Below, in pieces: positions 31,592 to 41,854 of a stretch of 64,000 nt of DNA. The notes under the pieces are model-generated. The model worked only from the letters and a program-made list of their open reading frames with translations. It had not been told where the DNA came from and did no database searches. Location: assembly GCA_028710605.1 (NCBI GenBank), contig JAQTTU010000009.1, forward strand, positions 62,001-126,000. Reading direction: 5' to 3'. How positions within the stretch are numbered: position 1 is the first letter of the stretch; every line of letters starts with the position of its first letter. This stretch comes from Sideroxydans sp. GTDB lineage: Bacteria; Pseudomonadota; Gammaproteobacteria; Burkholderiales; Gallionellaceae. The translations under genes were made by a program, and so were the position numbers.

Positions 31592-32616
31592 TTGCCGTCT
31601 CCTTTTTTGCCGAACACTTTGGGTTGCGAGTAAGCGTCGATCAGCGGCACGCAGATGTTCATCAGCACGGCGGCGAACGCCACGCCGTCGGGGAAGCCGC
31701 CGAAGGTGCGGATCAGATAGGTGAGCAGCGCTGCACCGGCGGCGTAGATCACTTGGCCTCTATGCGTGGTGGGGCTGCCGATGGGGTCGGTGTAGATAAA
31801 GAACGCGCCTAGCATCGCAGCGCCGGAGAACCAGTGGAACAGCGGCGCGACATAGTGCGCGGGATCGGCCAGATGGAAGATGGCGGCGATGGCGAACAGC
31901 GTGCCGAGGTAAGTGGCCGGGATCACCCAACTGATGACGCGCGTCAGCAGCAGATACGCACCGCCGACCGCGAAACCGATGGCGACCATCTCGCCGCCCT
32001 TGCCGCCGAGATAACCGAAGATAGGCATGTCGCGGATGACATCGACCGACAGCCCGAGATGCAGCTGCGTCTTCAGCGTGTCCAGCGGCGTGGCCATGGT
32101 CACCGCGTCCAGCTTCAACCCGCCGGGCAGCACACCGTTGAACGTGTAATTCAATTGCTCGACAAACGATAAACCGATACCGCCCAGCGTGTTCGGCGAA
32201 ATCCAGTGGGTCATGTGCGCCGGGAAGGAAATGATGAGCACCGCATAACCGATCATCGCCGGATTGAACACGTTGTTGCCCAGCCCTCCATACAGATGCT
32301 TGGCGATCACGATGCCGAACGCGGTGCCGACCACGATCAGCCACCACGGCGCGAGCGCGGGAATGGACAGCGCCAGCAGCCAGCCGGTGATCAGCGCGCT
32401 GTTGTCGGACAGGAACGGCTTGAGCGGACGGTTGCGCAGCTTGAGCATGATCGCTTCGGTCGCCAGCGCGGTGATCGAAGCCAGTGTGAGAGACACCAGA
32501 ATCGCCGGCCCGAAATACCACACGTACAGCGCGATGCCGGGAATCAGCGCCAGCAGTACGCGCAGCATGATCTGGCTGACGCTGGTGGGGGTAGTGATGA
32601 AGGGCGATGACCACAT
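31588..32616 (-). CDS. rnfD: Rnf complex subunit RnfD
   Basis: MWSSPFITTPTSVSQIMLRVLLALIPGI; longer ORF upstream is repeat sequence. Confidence 0.93.
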   Translation of the reverse strand: MWSSPFITTPTSVSQIMLRVLLALIPGIALYVWYFGPAILVSLTLASITALATEAIMLKLRNRPLKPFLSDNSALITGWLLALSIPALAPWWLIVVGTAFGIVIAKHLYGGLGNNVFNPAMIGYAVLIISFPAHMTHWISPNTLGGIGLSFVEQLNYTFNGVLPGGLKLDAVTMATPLDTLKTQLHLGLSVDVIRDMPIFGYLGGKGGEMVAIGFAVGGAYLLLTRVISWVIPATYLGTLFAIAAIFHLADPAHYVAPLFHWFSGAAMLGAFFIYTDPIGSPTTHRGQVIYAAGAALLTYLIRTFGGFPDGVAFAAVLMNICVPLIDAYSQPKVFGKKGDGK

Positions 32617-32645
32617 GGCTATTTTGTCCGTTGGATTGGTGCAGA

Positions 32646-32755
32646 TTCCCTCTCCCGCAGGCGGGAGAGGGTTAGGGGTGCCGGGTAACAATCACTTTTA
32701 CTGTAACTCATAGACCCTCATCCCCAACCCTTCTCCCGCCTGCGGGAGAAGGGAG
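32646..32755. repeat. CCCTCTCCC-class composite repeat between rnfD and rnfC
   Basis: CCCTCTCCCGCAGGCGGGAGAGGGTTAGGGGTG...GACCCTCATCCCCAACCCTTCTCCCGCCTGCGGGAGAAGGG. Confidence 0.88.
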
Positions 32756-32809
32756 TAGTGCGTGCAGTTCAGTGACAATGATTTCATCCGTGGCTCACTT
32801 GGCATTTAA

Positions 32810-34534
32810 CTATTGTTTCGGCGACTCGTCGTCCGCGCCGGGATGTGAGGCGATCTCGTGGAACTTGGCGCGGCGCGCTTCAATTTCGGCGATTTCCGCC
32901 TGCTGTTGCGGTGTCAGCGCATCGGTGTTTTTCGGTTGCTCGGTGGCGACTTGTTCTTTGGCGCGCGCCGCTGCGGCATCAATGCGCATTTGCATGTTGG
33001 AGTGGGCGACGGCGGAATCAATGCGCATTTGCAGGGTGTTTTCCGGGTCGGCATTCGGATCGGCGGCAACAGGCAACGGCGTTGGTGCGGCGGGTTTCGC
33101 GGCCAGCGCGGCTTTTTCTTTTTGCGCCAGACGTTCGGCCTTTTCCTGTTTCTCGCGCTCGATGCGCAGCATGTGAAACTCGTGGCGTTCGCGCGCGACT
33201 TCGGCGGCTTGCTGCTCCTGCTCGCGCTGCCAGATTTCGCTCTTGGCAAAACGGTAATACTGCACCAGCGGAATGTGGCTGGGGCACACGTAGGCGCACG
33301 CGCCGCACTCGATGCAATCGAACAGATGGAATTCCTGCGTCTTGCCGAAATCCTTGCCCTTGGCGAACCAGTACATATCCTGCGGCTGCAATTCCGCCGG
33401 GCACACGGCGGCGCAACGCGCGCAGCGGATGCAGGGCATGGCCGCTTGCGGCGGCGGGAACATGGCTTGCGAAGCTTCGATGATGCAGTTGGTGGCCTTG
33501 GTCACGCCCACCGCACCGGACGGCAAATCCACACCCATCATCGGCCCGCCCATGATGTGTTTGTAGGTGTCCGCTTTGCTGCCTGCCTGCGCCACCAGTT
33601 CATCGACTGGTGTGCCGAGCAATACCTCGAAATTTTGTGCGCGTTCGACGTTGCCGGTGACGGTGACGATGCGCGACAGCAGCGGTTCGCCGAAAGTGAT
33701 CGCGCGCCAGGCACAATAGGCGGTGGCCACGTTGAAACATTGCACGCCTTTTTCGGTGGAGCGCACGCCCGCCGCGACTTCGATGCCGGTGAGCACGCGG
33801 ATCAACTGCTTCGCGCCGCCGCCCGGATACAGCGTGGGCACGGCGATCACTTCCATGCGCGCGTGGCCGTCGTCCGCCACCGCTTGTCGCATGGCGGCGA
33901 TGGCTTCCGGCTTGTTGTCCTCGATGCCGATCAGCACTTCTTCCGCGTACAGCAATTCGCGCAACACTTCCGCGCCGCGCAGGATTTCGTTGGCGCGTTC
34001 GCGCATCAGCAAATCGTCGCAGGTGATGTACGGCTCGCACTCCGCGCCGTTGAGCACCAGTGTCTTGATTTTGTGTTTGTGCGAATACGATTTCATGTCG
34101 CTGGGGAACACCGCGCCGCCCAGACCGACGATGCCCGCCTCGCGCAAACGCTGGCGCAATTCGCTGTGCGGCGTTTGCTTGTAATCCATGCCGCTGTGCG
34201 CGATCCATTCGTCCTTGCCGTCGGGGATGATGGTCACGCACAAATCGGGCAAGCCAGAAAAATGCGCCACGACTTGCATATCCACTGCGCTTACCGTGCC
34301 CGAAGTGGAAGCATGCACCGCGCTGGACAGGCGGCCTTCCGGGCGGCCTATGATTTGCCCTTTGAGCACGCGCTCGCCGACTTGCACCGTTGGCACGGCG
34401 CGGTTGCCCACGTGCTGATGCAGCGGAATCACCAGTTTGCTTGGCATCGCGGCTTGCACGATCGGCGTGCGCGACGATTCGGTTTTATGCGTGGGCGGAT
34501 GTACGCCGCCGTGGAATTTGAAAAGTTTTCTCAT
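32810..34534 (-). CDS. rnfC: Rnf complex subunit RnfC
   Basis: [35 protein letters not shown] and [17 protein letters not shown]; long charged C-terminal extension. Confidence 0.95.
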   Translation of the reverse strand: MRKLFKFHGGVHPPTHKTESSRTPIVQAAMPSKLVIPLHQHVGNRAVPTVQVGERVLKGQIIGRPEGRLSSAVHASTSGTVSAVDMQVVAHFSGLPDLCVTIIPDGKDEWIAHSGMDYKQTPHSELRQRLREAGIVGLGGAVFPSDMKSYSHKHKIKTLVLNGAECEPYITCDDLLMRERANEILRGAEVLRELLYAEEVLIGIEDNKPEAIAAMRQAVADDGHARMEVIAVPTLYPGGGAKQLIRVLTGIEVAAGVRSTEKGVQCFNVATAYCAWRAITFGEPLLSRIVTVTGNVERAQNFEVLLGTPVDELVAQAGSKADTYKHIMGGPMMGVDLPSGAVGVTKATNCIIEASQAMFPPPQAAMPCIRCARCAAVCPAELQPQDMYWFAKGKDFGKTQEFHLFDCIECGACAYVCPSHIPLVQYYRFAKSEIWQREQEQQAAEVARERHEFHMLRIEREKQEKAERLAQKEKAALAAKPAAPTPLPVAADPNADPENTLQMRIDSAVAHSNMQMRIDAAAARAKEQVATEQPKNTDALTPQQQAEIAEIEARRAKFHEIASHPGADDESPKQ

Positions 34535-35085
34535 CGTGCGGCCACCTGAACGATGGAATGGGTGGGGTACTGCCATTTCCAGTTGCCGATGTGTTGGGGA
34601 ATCGTTTGCATGCTGATGCAATCCACCGGACAGGGCGCGAGGCACAACTCGCAGCCCGTGCATTCGGAAGCAATGATGGTGTGCATTTGTTTCGCCGCGC
34701 CGACGATGGCATCCACCGGGCAGGCTTGCAAACACAGGGTGCAACCGATGCAGGTGTTCTCGTCGATGAACGCCACGGCCTTGGCGCGCGGTCCCGCCCC
34801 TTCGCCGAAAGGCTTGAAATCCACGCCCAGCAATTCGGCCAGTTTGCGGATGCCTTCCTCGCCGCCGGGCGGACACAGGTTGATGTCGGCTTCGCCTTTG
34901 GCGATGGCTTCGGCGTAGGGCATGCAGCCGGGGTAGCCGCACTGGCCGCATTGCGTCTGCGGCAATACCGCGTCGATTTTTTCCACCAGCGGATTGCCTT
35001 CGACCTTGAACTTGATCGCGGAATAACCCAGCACTGCGCCCAGCAACAAAGAGATGCCGATCATCACCAACAGCGCAGAAATCAT
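34531..35085 (-). CDS. rnfB: Rnf complex subunit RnfB
   Basis: [21 protein letters not shown]; two 4Fe-4S motifs. Confidence 0.96.
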   Translation of the reverse strand: MISALLVMIGISLLLGAVLGYSAIKFKVEGNPLVEKIDAVLPQTQCGQCGYPGCMPYAEAIAKGEADINLCPPGGEEGIRKLAELLGVDFKPFGEGAGPRAKAVAFIDENTCIGCTLCLQACPVDAIVGAAKQMHTIIASECTGCELCLAPCPVDCISMQTIPQHIGNWKWQYPTHSIVQVAAR

Positions 35086-35109
35086 TTAGAAAATCTCGAT
35101 TGGGGTGTT

Positions 35110-35169
35110 TGTAGGTGCGAATTTATTCGCACATCGCACGTTATTTGTGCGAATAAATTCGCACCTACA
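35110..35169. repeat. REPIN-like inverted repeat between rnfA and rnfB
   Basis: TGTAGGTGCGAATTTATTCGCAC...GTGCGAATAAATTCGCACCTACA. Confidence 0.9.
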
Positions 35170-35227
35170 AAAAAAGCACAATGCCGTGAAATATTGGAGT
35201 CGCCAGCGCCGAATAAATTTTTTGAAA

Positions 35228-35803
35228 TCATTTCACCAGCCCCGAGAATCCCATGAACGACAAACTCATCAAACCGGCGGTAACCATGGCGATGGCCGAA
35301 CCTTTGAAGATACCCGGCACGTCCGCGCCTTCCAACCGTTCGCGGATACCGGCGAACAACACCATCACCAATGTAAAGCCCAGCGCACCGCCGAAGCCGA
35401 ACAGCAGCGACTCGATGAAATCATGCTTGGCCTGCACGTTGAGCAGCGGGATGCCCAGCACCGCGCAGTTGGTGGTAATCAGCGGCAGATAAATGCCGAG
35501 AATCTGATACAGATCGGGACTGGTTTTTTTGATCGCCATCTCGGTGAACTGCACGATCCCGGCGATGATCACGATGAACGACAGCGTGGTGAGATAAGCC
35601 AGTTCCGGGCCCAGCACATAATGCTGGATCAGATAACTCGCCCCCGAACCCAGCGTCAACACGAACGTCGTCGCCAAGCCCATGCCCACGGCGGCTTCCA
35701 GCTTTTTGGACACGCCCATGAACGGGCACAACCCGAGAATCTTCACCATCACGATGTTGTTCACAAACACCGTGCTGACGAGGATGAGTAAGTATTCAGT
35801 CAT
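35228..35803 (-). CDS. rnfA: Rnf complex subunit RnfA
   Basis: [32 protein letters not shown]. Confidence 0.96.
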   Translation of the reverse strand: MTEYLLILVSTVFVNNIVMVKILGLCPFMGVSKKLEAAVGMGLATTFVLTLGSGASYLIQHYVLGPELAYLTTLSFIVIIAGIVQFTEMAIKKTSPDLYQILGIYLPLITTNCAVLGIPLLNVQAKHDFIESLLFGFGGALGFTLVMVLFAGIRERLEGADVPGIFKGSAIAMVTAGLMSLSFMGFSGLVK

Positions 35804-36044
35804 TTGAAATGGCCACTTCCAGAGAGGCGCGGATTATCCGCCGAAACAGAGGCAGCTTCAACCGCAGACGGGCTATAAGCATATAACCTGTGTTGCGGCG
35901 GGGATGTGGATTTAATAACTTTTCTTGCACTAGTTGCTTGTCAATTGGCAAATTGCAGTGTGCCTGAATATCGGTGACTTCATTTGATTGTAGGCTTCAG
36001 ATAAGTCGTATTAAAAAATATTCAATATGCATAATCAATGATTT

Positions 36045-36093
36045 ATTTGCGCAGGTGTGGCATTTGTATAGAATGCCATTTGCGCAGGTGTGG
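36045..36093. promoter_or_regulatory. Candidate regulator site: direct repeat ATTTGCGCAGGTGTGG x2 (33 bp spacing) bracketing an inverted repeat
   Basis: ATTTGCGCAGGTGTGG at 36045-36060 and 36078-36093; TGGCAT-N9-ATGCCA at 36058-36078; in AT-rich leader of the 36181 gene. Confidence 0.5.
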
Positions 36094-36180
36094 TCTTTTG
36101 GGCCGATTTTTCGCAGAAACAGTGCTTCGCAAGTCTCATGGTCATCATTTCAAATGGAAAAAAATAGGGAGATTTTAGAA

Positions 36181-37233
36181 ATGAAAAAAACGAATCGAAT
36201 AATTATGGTTAGCGCGATTTTGTTGGGATGCGTTGCTCAGGTGCAAGCCGCCATCACGAATGTGACAGTCTCTGCAAATGTGTTGACCGGGATTCCGGCT
36301 GCGCCTGCGGCTCCGGCAATAATTTCTGCCCCGTCGGATGTGCTGGATGGATGCGCAACAGCAGGAGGGCAGGTTGGATTTGATGAAGCGCAGGGGGTGT
36401 TGTTGAGTGCACCGCTCTATGCAGATGATGGCGTGGTTATTCCGGCAGGCACCGTGGTAGATAGCCATATGATCTTTCTTAACCTACCTGTTTCGATCAG
36501 CTCAGCTCAACAAGAAGCTATCTGGATATTCAAGAAACCGATTGTCGCAGTGATGTCCGATTCGGGCGGAATATATGAAGCGGCTTCTTCCTCATTATTG
36601 GGTGCGCCTTCGACTAACTACCTCGTCAGCCCTTCGCCCTCCACCCCCGGTTGTATGAATGCAGCGCCATTCAATGCTCGCGGTTTGGAAACATCAACCC
36701 AGTATTTGCATAGAAAATGCGTTTCAGCTAATCCTGACGATTGTTATACGGTTTCCGGCAATTCAATTGACTTGCTTATGGCAGCTTCCCAGCCTGGGGA
36801 TTGGATACGTGTCATCACCCAAGGCGCACTTAAAGTGGCTATCGACATCAAGAACGAAGGTGAACACAAACGCAAATGCATTGAAAACCATAAGCACGAG
36901 CAGTTGCACGTGACAATATTGGGCAACGCTAATGTGGATGTGAAACAAATCAACACTGCCAGTCTTAGTCTTGCGGATATGACCGTTCAGGTGCATGGGG
37001 ACGAAGGTAAACAAGGAAAAGACCGGCGTGAAGAAGGGCGCGGCAGAGATAAGGGCGAAAGCAACAAATCCTGCAAGGTGCATGACACGAACCATGACGG
37101 GTTCTATGACTTAGTGTGCGAGTTCCGAGGGGATGCAACCGGGATCAGTGAGGGCAGCACATTGCTGGAACTGAGCGGACAATTGAAGAATGGGGTTCCG
37201 ATCGAAGGTTCCGATACAGTCTGCGTTCGTTAA
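36181..37233 (+). CDS. Secreted hypothetical protein
   Basis: Signal peptide MKKTNRIIMVSAILLGCVAQVQA; internal DTNHDGFYD (EF-hand-like loop); no family recognised. Confidence 0.7.
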   Translation: MKKTNRIIMVSAILLGCVAQVQAAITNVTVSANVLTGIPAAPAAPAIISAPSDVLDGCATAGGQVGFDEAQGVLLSAPLYADDGVVIPAGTVVDSHMIFLNLPVSISSAQQEAIWIFKKPIVAVMSDSGGIYEAASSSLLGAPSTNYLVSPSPSTPGCMNAAPFNARGLETSTQYLHRKCVSANPDDCYTVSGNSIDLLMAASQPGDWIRVITQGALKVAIDIKNEGEHKRKCIENHKHEQLHVTILGNANVDVKQINTASLSLADMTVQVHGDEGKQGKDRREEGRGRDKGESNKSCKVHDTNHDGFYDLVCEFRGDATGISEGSTLLELSGQLKNGVPIEGSDTVCVR

Positions 37234-37259
37234 TTTACTGTTGAATTTCAAGGTCGCGT

Positions 37260-37288
37260 GTATCTACGGCATTTAGCGCCGTAGATAC
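37260..37288. repeat. Perfect 11-bp-arm hairpin, possible bidirectional terminator
   Basis: GTATCTACGGC-ATTTAGC-GCCGTAGATAC after the 36181 gene; no clear U-tract. Confidence 0.6.
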
Positions 37289-37348
37289 AGTGCGGTTTCG
37301 CAATATGCCTTTGCGCATACGTCGATTTTACTAGCCCGACTTTATGTA

Positions 37349-37420
37349 TATGCCCGTCAATAGGGGATCTACATCAATCGCTAAATGGAGATGACCGTGT
37401 TTATTGGCTTGCGGGCAAGT
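37349..37420 (+). repeat. Q-family intergenic repeat, copy D
   Basis: ATGCCCGTCAATAGGGGATCTACATCAATCGCTAAATGGAGATGACCGTGTTTATTGGCTTGCGGGC. Confidence 0.85.
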
Positions 37421-37441
37421 TGATTTTATTTTTCGGCTCAA

Positions 37442-39310
37442 CTACAGCATCACCTTCGTCCCCAACTCCACCACCTGATTCGCAGGCAAATTGAAGAAGC
37501 TGGCCGCGCCTTCCGATTGGCGGGTCATCCAGCCGAACAGGGCGCTGCGCCAGGCGGGCATGCCGCCGGGGCCGTCGGCCACGTTGGAGCGGGCGATGAA
37601 GTAGGTGGTGTTCATCGCTTCGAGTTTTACGCCGCGCGTGGCCAGGCCTTTCAGCGCGTGCGGGATGTCCACTTCCTGGCGGAAGCCGTAATGCAGCGCG
37701 ACGTTGTACATGCCCGGTGCGATCCGTTGCACTTCCATGCGATCTGCGGCGGCAATGTGGGGCACGTCGGCGGTGATCACGTGCAGGAACAGCGTTTGTT
37801 CGTGCAGCACTTTGAAGTGTTTGAGGTTGTGGAACAGGGCGCTGGGGACGAAGTTGGGATCGGCGGTCAGATAGATGGCCGTGCCTTCGACGCGCGGAAT
37901 TTCGGAATGCGTGCTGGAGGTGAATATCGCCATCGGAATGTCCAGTTTGCGCCGCTGCTTGGCGATCAGCGAGCTGCCTTTTTTCCAGGTGGAAAGCAGC
38001 AGGAACAGGAACAGTCCGAACAGCAGCGGCATCCAGCCGCCGTGGAACAGCTTGGACAGGTTGGAGCCGAAGAACATCAGTTCCAGCAGCGCGAATACCA
38101 GCAACGCGGGCAACAGGAAAGTGCGTATCCGGCCCGGCAGCGTCAGCGCCACGAAGAAGGTGAGCAGGGTGGTGATAATCATGGTGCCGGACACGGCGAT
38201 GCCGTAAGCGGCGGCCAGCGCGCCCGATGAACGGAATTCAAATACCAGAATAATCACGCCGGCCAGCATCATCCAGTTCACCGCCGGAATATAGATTTGT
38301 CCGCGTTCCGAATCGGAGGTGTGCTGGATGAACAGGCGCGGCAGGTAGCCCATGCGCATGGCTTGCAGCGTCATCGAATACGCGCCGGAGATGGTGGCCT
38401 GCGAGGCGATCACCGTGGCGGCGGTGGCCAGCGCCACCAGCGGTAACGTGAACCATTCGGGCGACATCAGGTAGAACGGATTCTGGATCGCGTCCGCAGA
38501 ACGCAGCACCAGCGCGCCCTGGCCGAAATAGTTGATGAGCAGCGCCGGACACACCAGGCCGAACCACGCCAGCCGCACCGGCTTCGCGCCGAAGTGTCCC
38601 ATGTCCGCATACAGCGCTTCGCCGCCGGTGAGCGCGAGGAATACGGCGGACAACAGCAGGAACATGCCCGCCGGATGTTCGACCGCGAAATTGATGGCGT
38701 ACAGCGGATTGATGGCGTTCAACACCACGGGATTTTGCGCGATGCTGATCGCGCCCAGCACGGCCAGCGCGGCGAACCACAGCAGGGTAACGGGGCCGAA
38801 CAATTTACCCATGCTGCCCGTGCCGTGGCGCTGGATAAAGAACAGTCCGACCAGCACGCCGACGGTGACCGGGATAATGAGCTGTTCCAGCGCGGGCGCG
38901 GCCACACTCAATCCTTCTACCGCCGACAGCACCGAGATCGCCGGAGTAATCAGCGCGTCGCCGTAAAACAAGGCCGCCGCAAAAATGCCCGCCGTGGCGA
39001 TCAGTTTTTTCCATCTGGACGCGTCTTCGACCGAGCGGTTCGCCAAGGCGGCCAACGCCAGCACGCCGCCCTCGCCTTCGTTGTCGAAACGCAGCATCAC
39101 CCACACGTATTTGACCGAGATGATGAGCATCATCGCCCACAACATCGCCGACAACGTCGCCAGCACATTCGGTTCGGTCGGCGCTAATCCGTGCGCTCCG
39201 GCGAAGGCTTCCTTGAAGGCGTACAGCGGGCTGGTGCCGATGTCGCCATAGACTACGCCGAGCGCGGCGAGGGCCAAAACGCCGGTTGAGGCTTTGCTTG
39301 GTTGAGACAT
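37442..39310 (-). CDS. kup: Low-affinity potassium transporter Kup
   Basis: LGVVYGDIGTSPLYAFKEAF; family-specific N-terminus. Confidence 0.96.
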   Translation of the reverse strand: MSQPSKASTGVLALAALGVVYGDIGTSPLYAFKEAFAGAHGLAPTEPNVLATLSAMLWAMMLIISVKYVWVMLRFDNEGEGGVLALAALANRSVEDASRWKKLIATAGIFAAALFYGDALITPAISVLSAVEGLSVAAPALEQLIIPVTVGVLVGLFFIQRHGTGSMGKLFGPVTLLWFAALAVLGAISIAQNPVVLNAINPLYAINFAVEHPAGMFLLLSAVFLALTGGEALYADMGHFGAKPVRLAWFGLVCPALLINYFGQGALVLRSADAIQNPFYLMSPEWFTLPLVALATAATVIASQATISGAYSMTLQAMRMGYLPRLFIQHTSDSERGQIYIPAVNWMMLAGVIILVFEFRSSGALAAAYGIAVSGTMIITTLLTFFVALTLPGRIRTFLLPALLVFALLELMFFGSNLSKLFHGGWMPLLFGLFLFLLLSTWKKGSSLIAKQRRKLDIPMAIFTSSTHSEIPRVEGTAIYLTADPNFVPSALFHNLKHFKVLHEQTLFLHVITADVPHIAAADRMEVQRIAPGMYNVALHYGFRQEVDIPHALKGLATRGVKLEAMNTTYFIARSNVADGPGGMPAWRSALFGWMTRQSEGAASFFNLPANQVVELGTKVML

Positions 39311-39334
39311 GTTGAAACTCCTTGTTAAGGTGTT

Positions 39335-39362
39335 TGTCGGTGCGAATAAATTCGCACCGACA
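39335..39362. repeat. REP-like palindrome upstream of kup
   Basis: TGTCGGTGCGAATAAATTCGCACCGACA. Confidence 0.85.
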
Positions 39363-39392
39363 AAACTGAGCCAATCGGCAAATAATTCCGTT

Positions 39393-40082
39393 TCAAATTT
39401 GGAACCGGTAACCCACTCCGGTCTCCGTCAAAAAATGTTTCGGTTGCGCCGCGTCGTCTTCCAGCTTTTGCCGCAGGTGGCTGACGTAGATGCGCAGGTA
39501 ATGGTTGCTCTCGCTGTGCGCGTTGCCCCACACCGCGCGCAGCAGGTGGCGGTAGGTCAGCACTTTGCCCGCGTCGGATAACATGGCGCACAGCAGCCGG
39601 TATTCGATGGGCGTGAGATGCACGAGGTTGCCCCGGCGCGCGACCTGGCGGCGCACCAGATCGACTTGGACTTCGCCGAAACTGAATGCCGATTCGGGCG
39701 CGCTATTTTCTGCTTTGTTGCGCCGCAACAAAGCGCGCACGCGCGCCAGCAGTTCGCCGATGGAAAACGGTTTGGTCAGATAGTCGTCCGCACCCGCGTC
39801 CAGCGCGCGGATTTTTTCGCCCTCCGCCGAGCGCGCGGAAAGCACCAGCACCGGCAGCGCCGACTGCGTGCGCAGCTCGCGGATAAAACTGATGCCGTCG
39901 CCGTCCGGCAGGCCGAGGTCGAGAACGGCGAGTTGCGGTTTCGACTCATGCACGTGCGCCATGCTGTGCGCCAGCGTGGCGCATTCCAGCACCTGATGGC
40001 CTTCATCTTCGAGCGCCTTGCGCACGAAGCGGCGGATTTGCGCTTCGTCTTCGATTAACAAGATGACGGCTGAATCAGACAT
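39393..40082 (-). CDS. kdpE: KdpE-like response regulator
   Basis: Receiver domain (LDLGLPDGDG) plus winged helix; LTPIEYRLLCAMLSDAGKVLTYRHLLRAVWG. Confidence 0.88.
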   Translation of the reverse strand: MSDSAVILLIEDEAQIRRFVRKALEDEGHQVLECATLAHSMAHVHESKPQLAVLDLGLPDGDGISFIRELRTQSALPVLVLSARSAEGEKIRALDAGADDYLTKPFSIGELLARVRALLRRNKAENSAPESAFSFGEVQVDLVRRQVARRGNLVHLTPIEYRLLCAMLSDAGKVLTYRHLLRAVWGNAHSESNHYLRIYVSHLRQKLEDDAAQPKHFLTETGVGYRFQI

Positions 40083-40097
40083 AGTGCAAAAAACTAT

Positions 40098-40231
40098 TTG
40101 CCACAGAGAACACAGAGGCCACAGAGAAAACCATTGCATTTGATTCGTGTGTGCGAATGACTCTTCTGGTAAACCCGCAACAGGTAGTCGAGCCACTTCT
40201 TTCTCTGTGATCTCTGTGTTCTCTGTGGCTA
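40098..40231. repeat. CACAGAG-class inverted repeat between kdpE and kdpD-like genes
   Basis: TTGCCACAGAGAACACAGAGGCCACAGAGAAA...TTTCTCTGTGATCTCTGTGTTCTCTGTGGC. Confidence 0.8.
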
Positions 40232-40243
40232 GTTTTTTTGTTT

Positions 40244-41791
40244 TTAGTCATCGCTCTCTTCTGTTTCGATAACGGGCGGCTCGCCCAGCGGCAGGGTGAA
40301 GGTCACGCATGCGCCGCCGCAATTTTCGGCGCGGATTTCGCCGCCGTGCGCGGCTACGATGCTGCGGCAGATCGCCAGCCCAAGCCCCACGCCGGGCACG
40401 AGGGATTCCGTTTCGCCGCGCTCGAACAGGTCGAACACTTTGCCCAGTTTGTGCGGCGGAAAACCGGGGCCAGTGTCGCGCACGCTGATGTGCGCGAAGC
40501 CGTCGGCGACTCGCGCGCCGATGCCGATGGACGAAGCGGGCGGCGCATATTTGGCGGCGTTCTCCAGCAGGTTGCACAGCACGCGCTCCAGCAGCACGGC
40601 ATCGAATTTCAGCAGCGGCATATCTGCGGGCAGGCTGACTTTTACCGGATGTTGCGCCAGCGCATCGCCCAGCAGTTTGATGCTGGCTCCTATCACTTCT
40701 TCCAGCGGCTGCCATTCCATGTTCGGGCGAATATTTCCGGCGCGCAACTTGGCCATGTCCAGCAGATTGGATACCATGCTGTTCAGGCGCAATGCCTGCT
40801 CGCGCATCGCCGCCACGGTTTCTCTCGCGGCGGCGGGCAATTGCGCCAGCGCCAGCGCGTCAGCCATGCCGTAGAGCACGGTGAGCGGGGTGCGGATGTC
40901 GTGCGACAGCGCGGCGAGGATGGCGCTGCGCAGGCGTTCGTCGGTCATCTGCAACTGTGTGCGCTGCGCCACCTCGACGAAATGCAGGCGTTCGGCGGCG
41001 ATGGCGACCAGCGCAGCGATGGCTTCGTACAGCGCCTGCTGCGCGCAGACAGTGGCGGGAACCGCATCGCCGAAATCAATGGCGAGCACGCCCCGGACGT
41101 AGGTCGAGCCGTGCAGCGGCAGGAACAGCCAGTAATCATTTCCCTCCTGCGCATGCCGCGTTTGTTGCAGGCGCAACGCGGCGATTGCGGCGGCGGATTG
41201 CAGTTCGCTTTGCAGATGATGCGACGGTTCGAGCGGAAGCAGCTTGTCGTCGCCGCGCATCAGCAGCACGCTGCGACCGTTGTGAGACTGATGCAGAAAA
41301 TCGCGCGTGGCATTGTTCACCTGTTCCAGCGTCGTCGCTCCGGCAAGCTGGCTGGCGAACTGGTACAAGGCGTGAGCCTGGCGCTCGCGCTCGACGGCGG
41401 CGACGGTCTGGCGTTGCAGCACGATGGTGAGATTGCCGACGATGAGCGCCACCACCAGCATCACCGCCAGCGTGACGACATGTTGCACATCGCCCACGGT
41501 GAACGTAAACCGGGGAAACATGAAAAAGAAATCGAGCAGCGCGGTGCTGAGGAATGCCGCCATGATTGCCGCAATTTTTCCGGCGCGCAGCGCGACCAGC
41601 GCCACGGCAAGCACATACAGCATGGCGACGTTGGCGGGATCAATCACTTTATGCAGCGGCCAGGCCAGCAGCGTGACCAGGCCGCATATCGCCACCATCC
41701 AGGCCATGCGCGCGATGGCGTTGCGCGGATGCCCGAGCGAATTAAGGATCTCGGCAAAATGCGGGGGCGGCGTGGGCGAAGCGGGATTCAT
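40244..41791 (-). CDS. KdpD-like sensor histidine kinase lacking the N-terminal KdpD/USP domains
   Basis: DUF4118-type TM block, GAF-like region, HisKA (LSHDIRTPLTVLYGMADAL) and HATPase_c. Confidence 0.88.
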   Translation of the reverse strand: MNPASPTPPPHFAEILNSLGHPRNAIARMAWMVAICGLVTLLAWPLHKVIDPANVAMLYVLAVALVALRAGKIAAIMAAFLSTALLDFFFMFPRFTFTVGDVQHVVTLAVMLVVALIVGNLTIVLQRQTVAAVERERQAHALYQFASQLAGATTLEQVNNATRDFLHQSHNGRSVLLMRGDDKLLPLEPSHHLQSELQSAAAIAALRLQQTRHAQEGNDYWLFLPLHGSTYVRGVLAIDFGDAVPATVCAQQALYEAIAALVAIAAERLHFVEVAQRTQLQMTDERLRSAILAALSHDIRTPLTVLYGMADALALAQLPAAARETVAAMREQALRLNSMVSNLLDMAKLRAGNIRPNMEWQPLEEVIGASIKLLGDALAQHPVKVSLPADMPLLKFDAVLLERVLCNLLENAAKYAPPASSIGIGARVADGFAHISVRDTGPGFPPHKLGKVFDLFERGETESLVPGVGLGLAICRSIVAAHGGEIRAENCGGACVTFTLPLGEPPVIETEESDD

Positions 41792-41854
41792 GCGGCGGCA
41801 TTATTCCAGCCCGAACATAAAAATGCTGTAAAAACTCGCGCACGGTGTGCGGCA

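Noticed and set aside
32617-32691. N-terminal extension of rnfD (MLPGTPNPLPPAGEGICTNPTDKIA)
   Set aside because: Encoded by the CCCTCTCCC repeat; canonical RnfD start is MWSSPF at 32616.
32858-34549. 563-aa plus-strand ORF
   Set aside because: Antisense shadow of rnfC.
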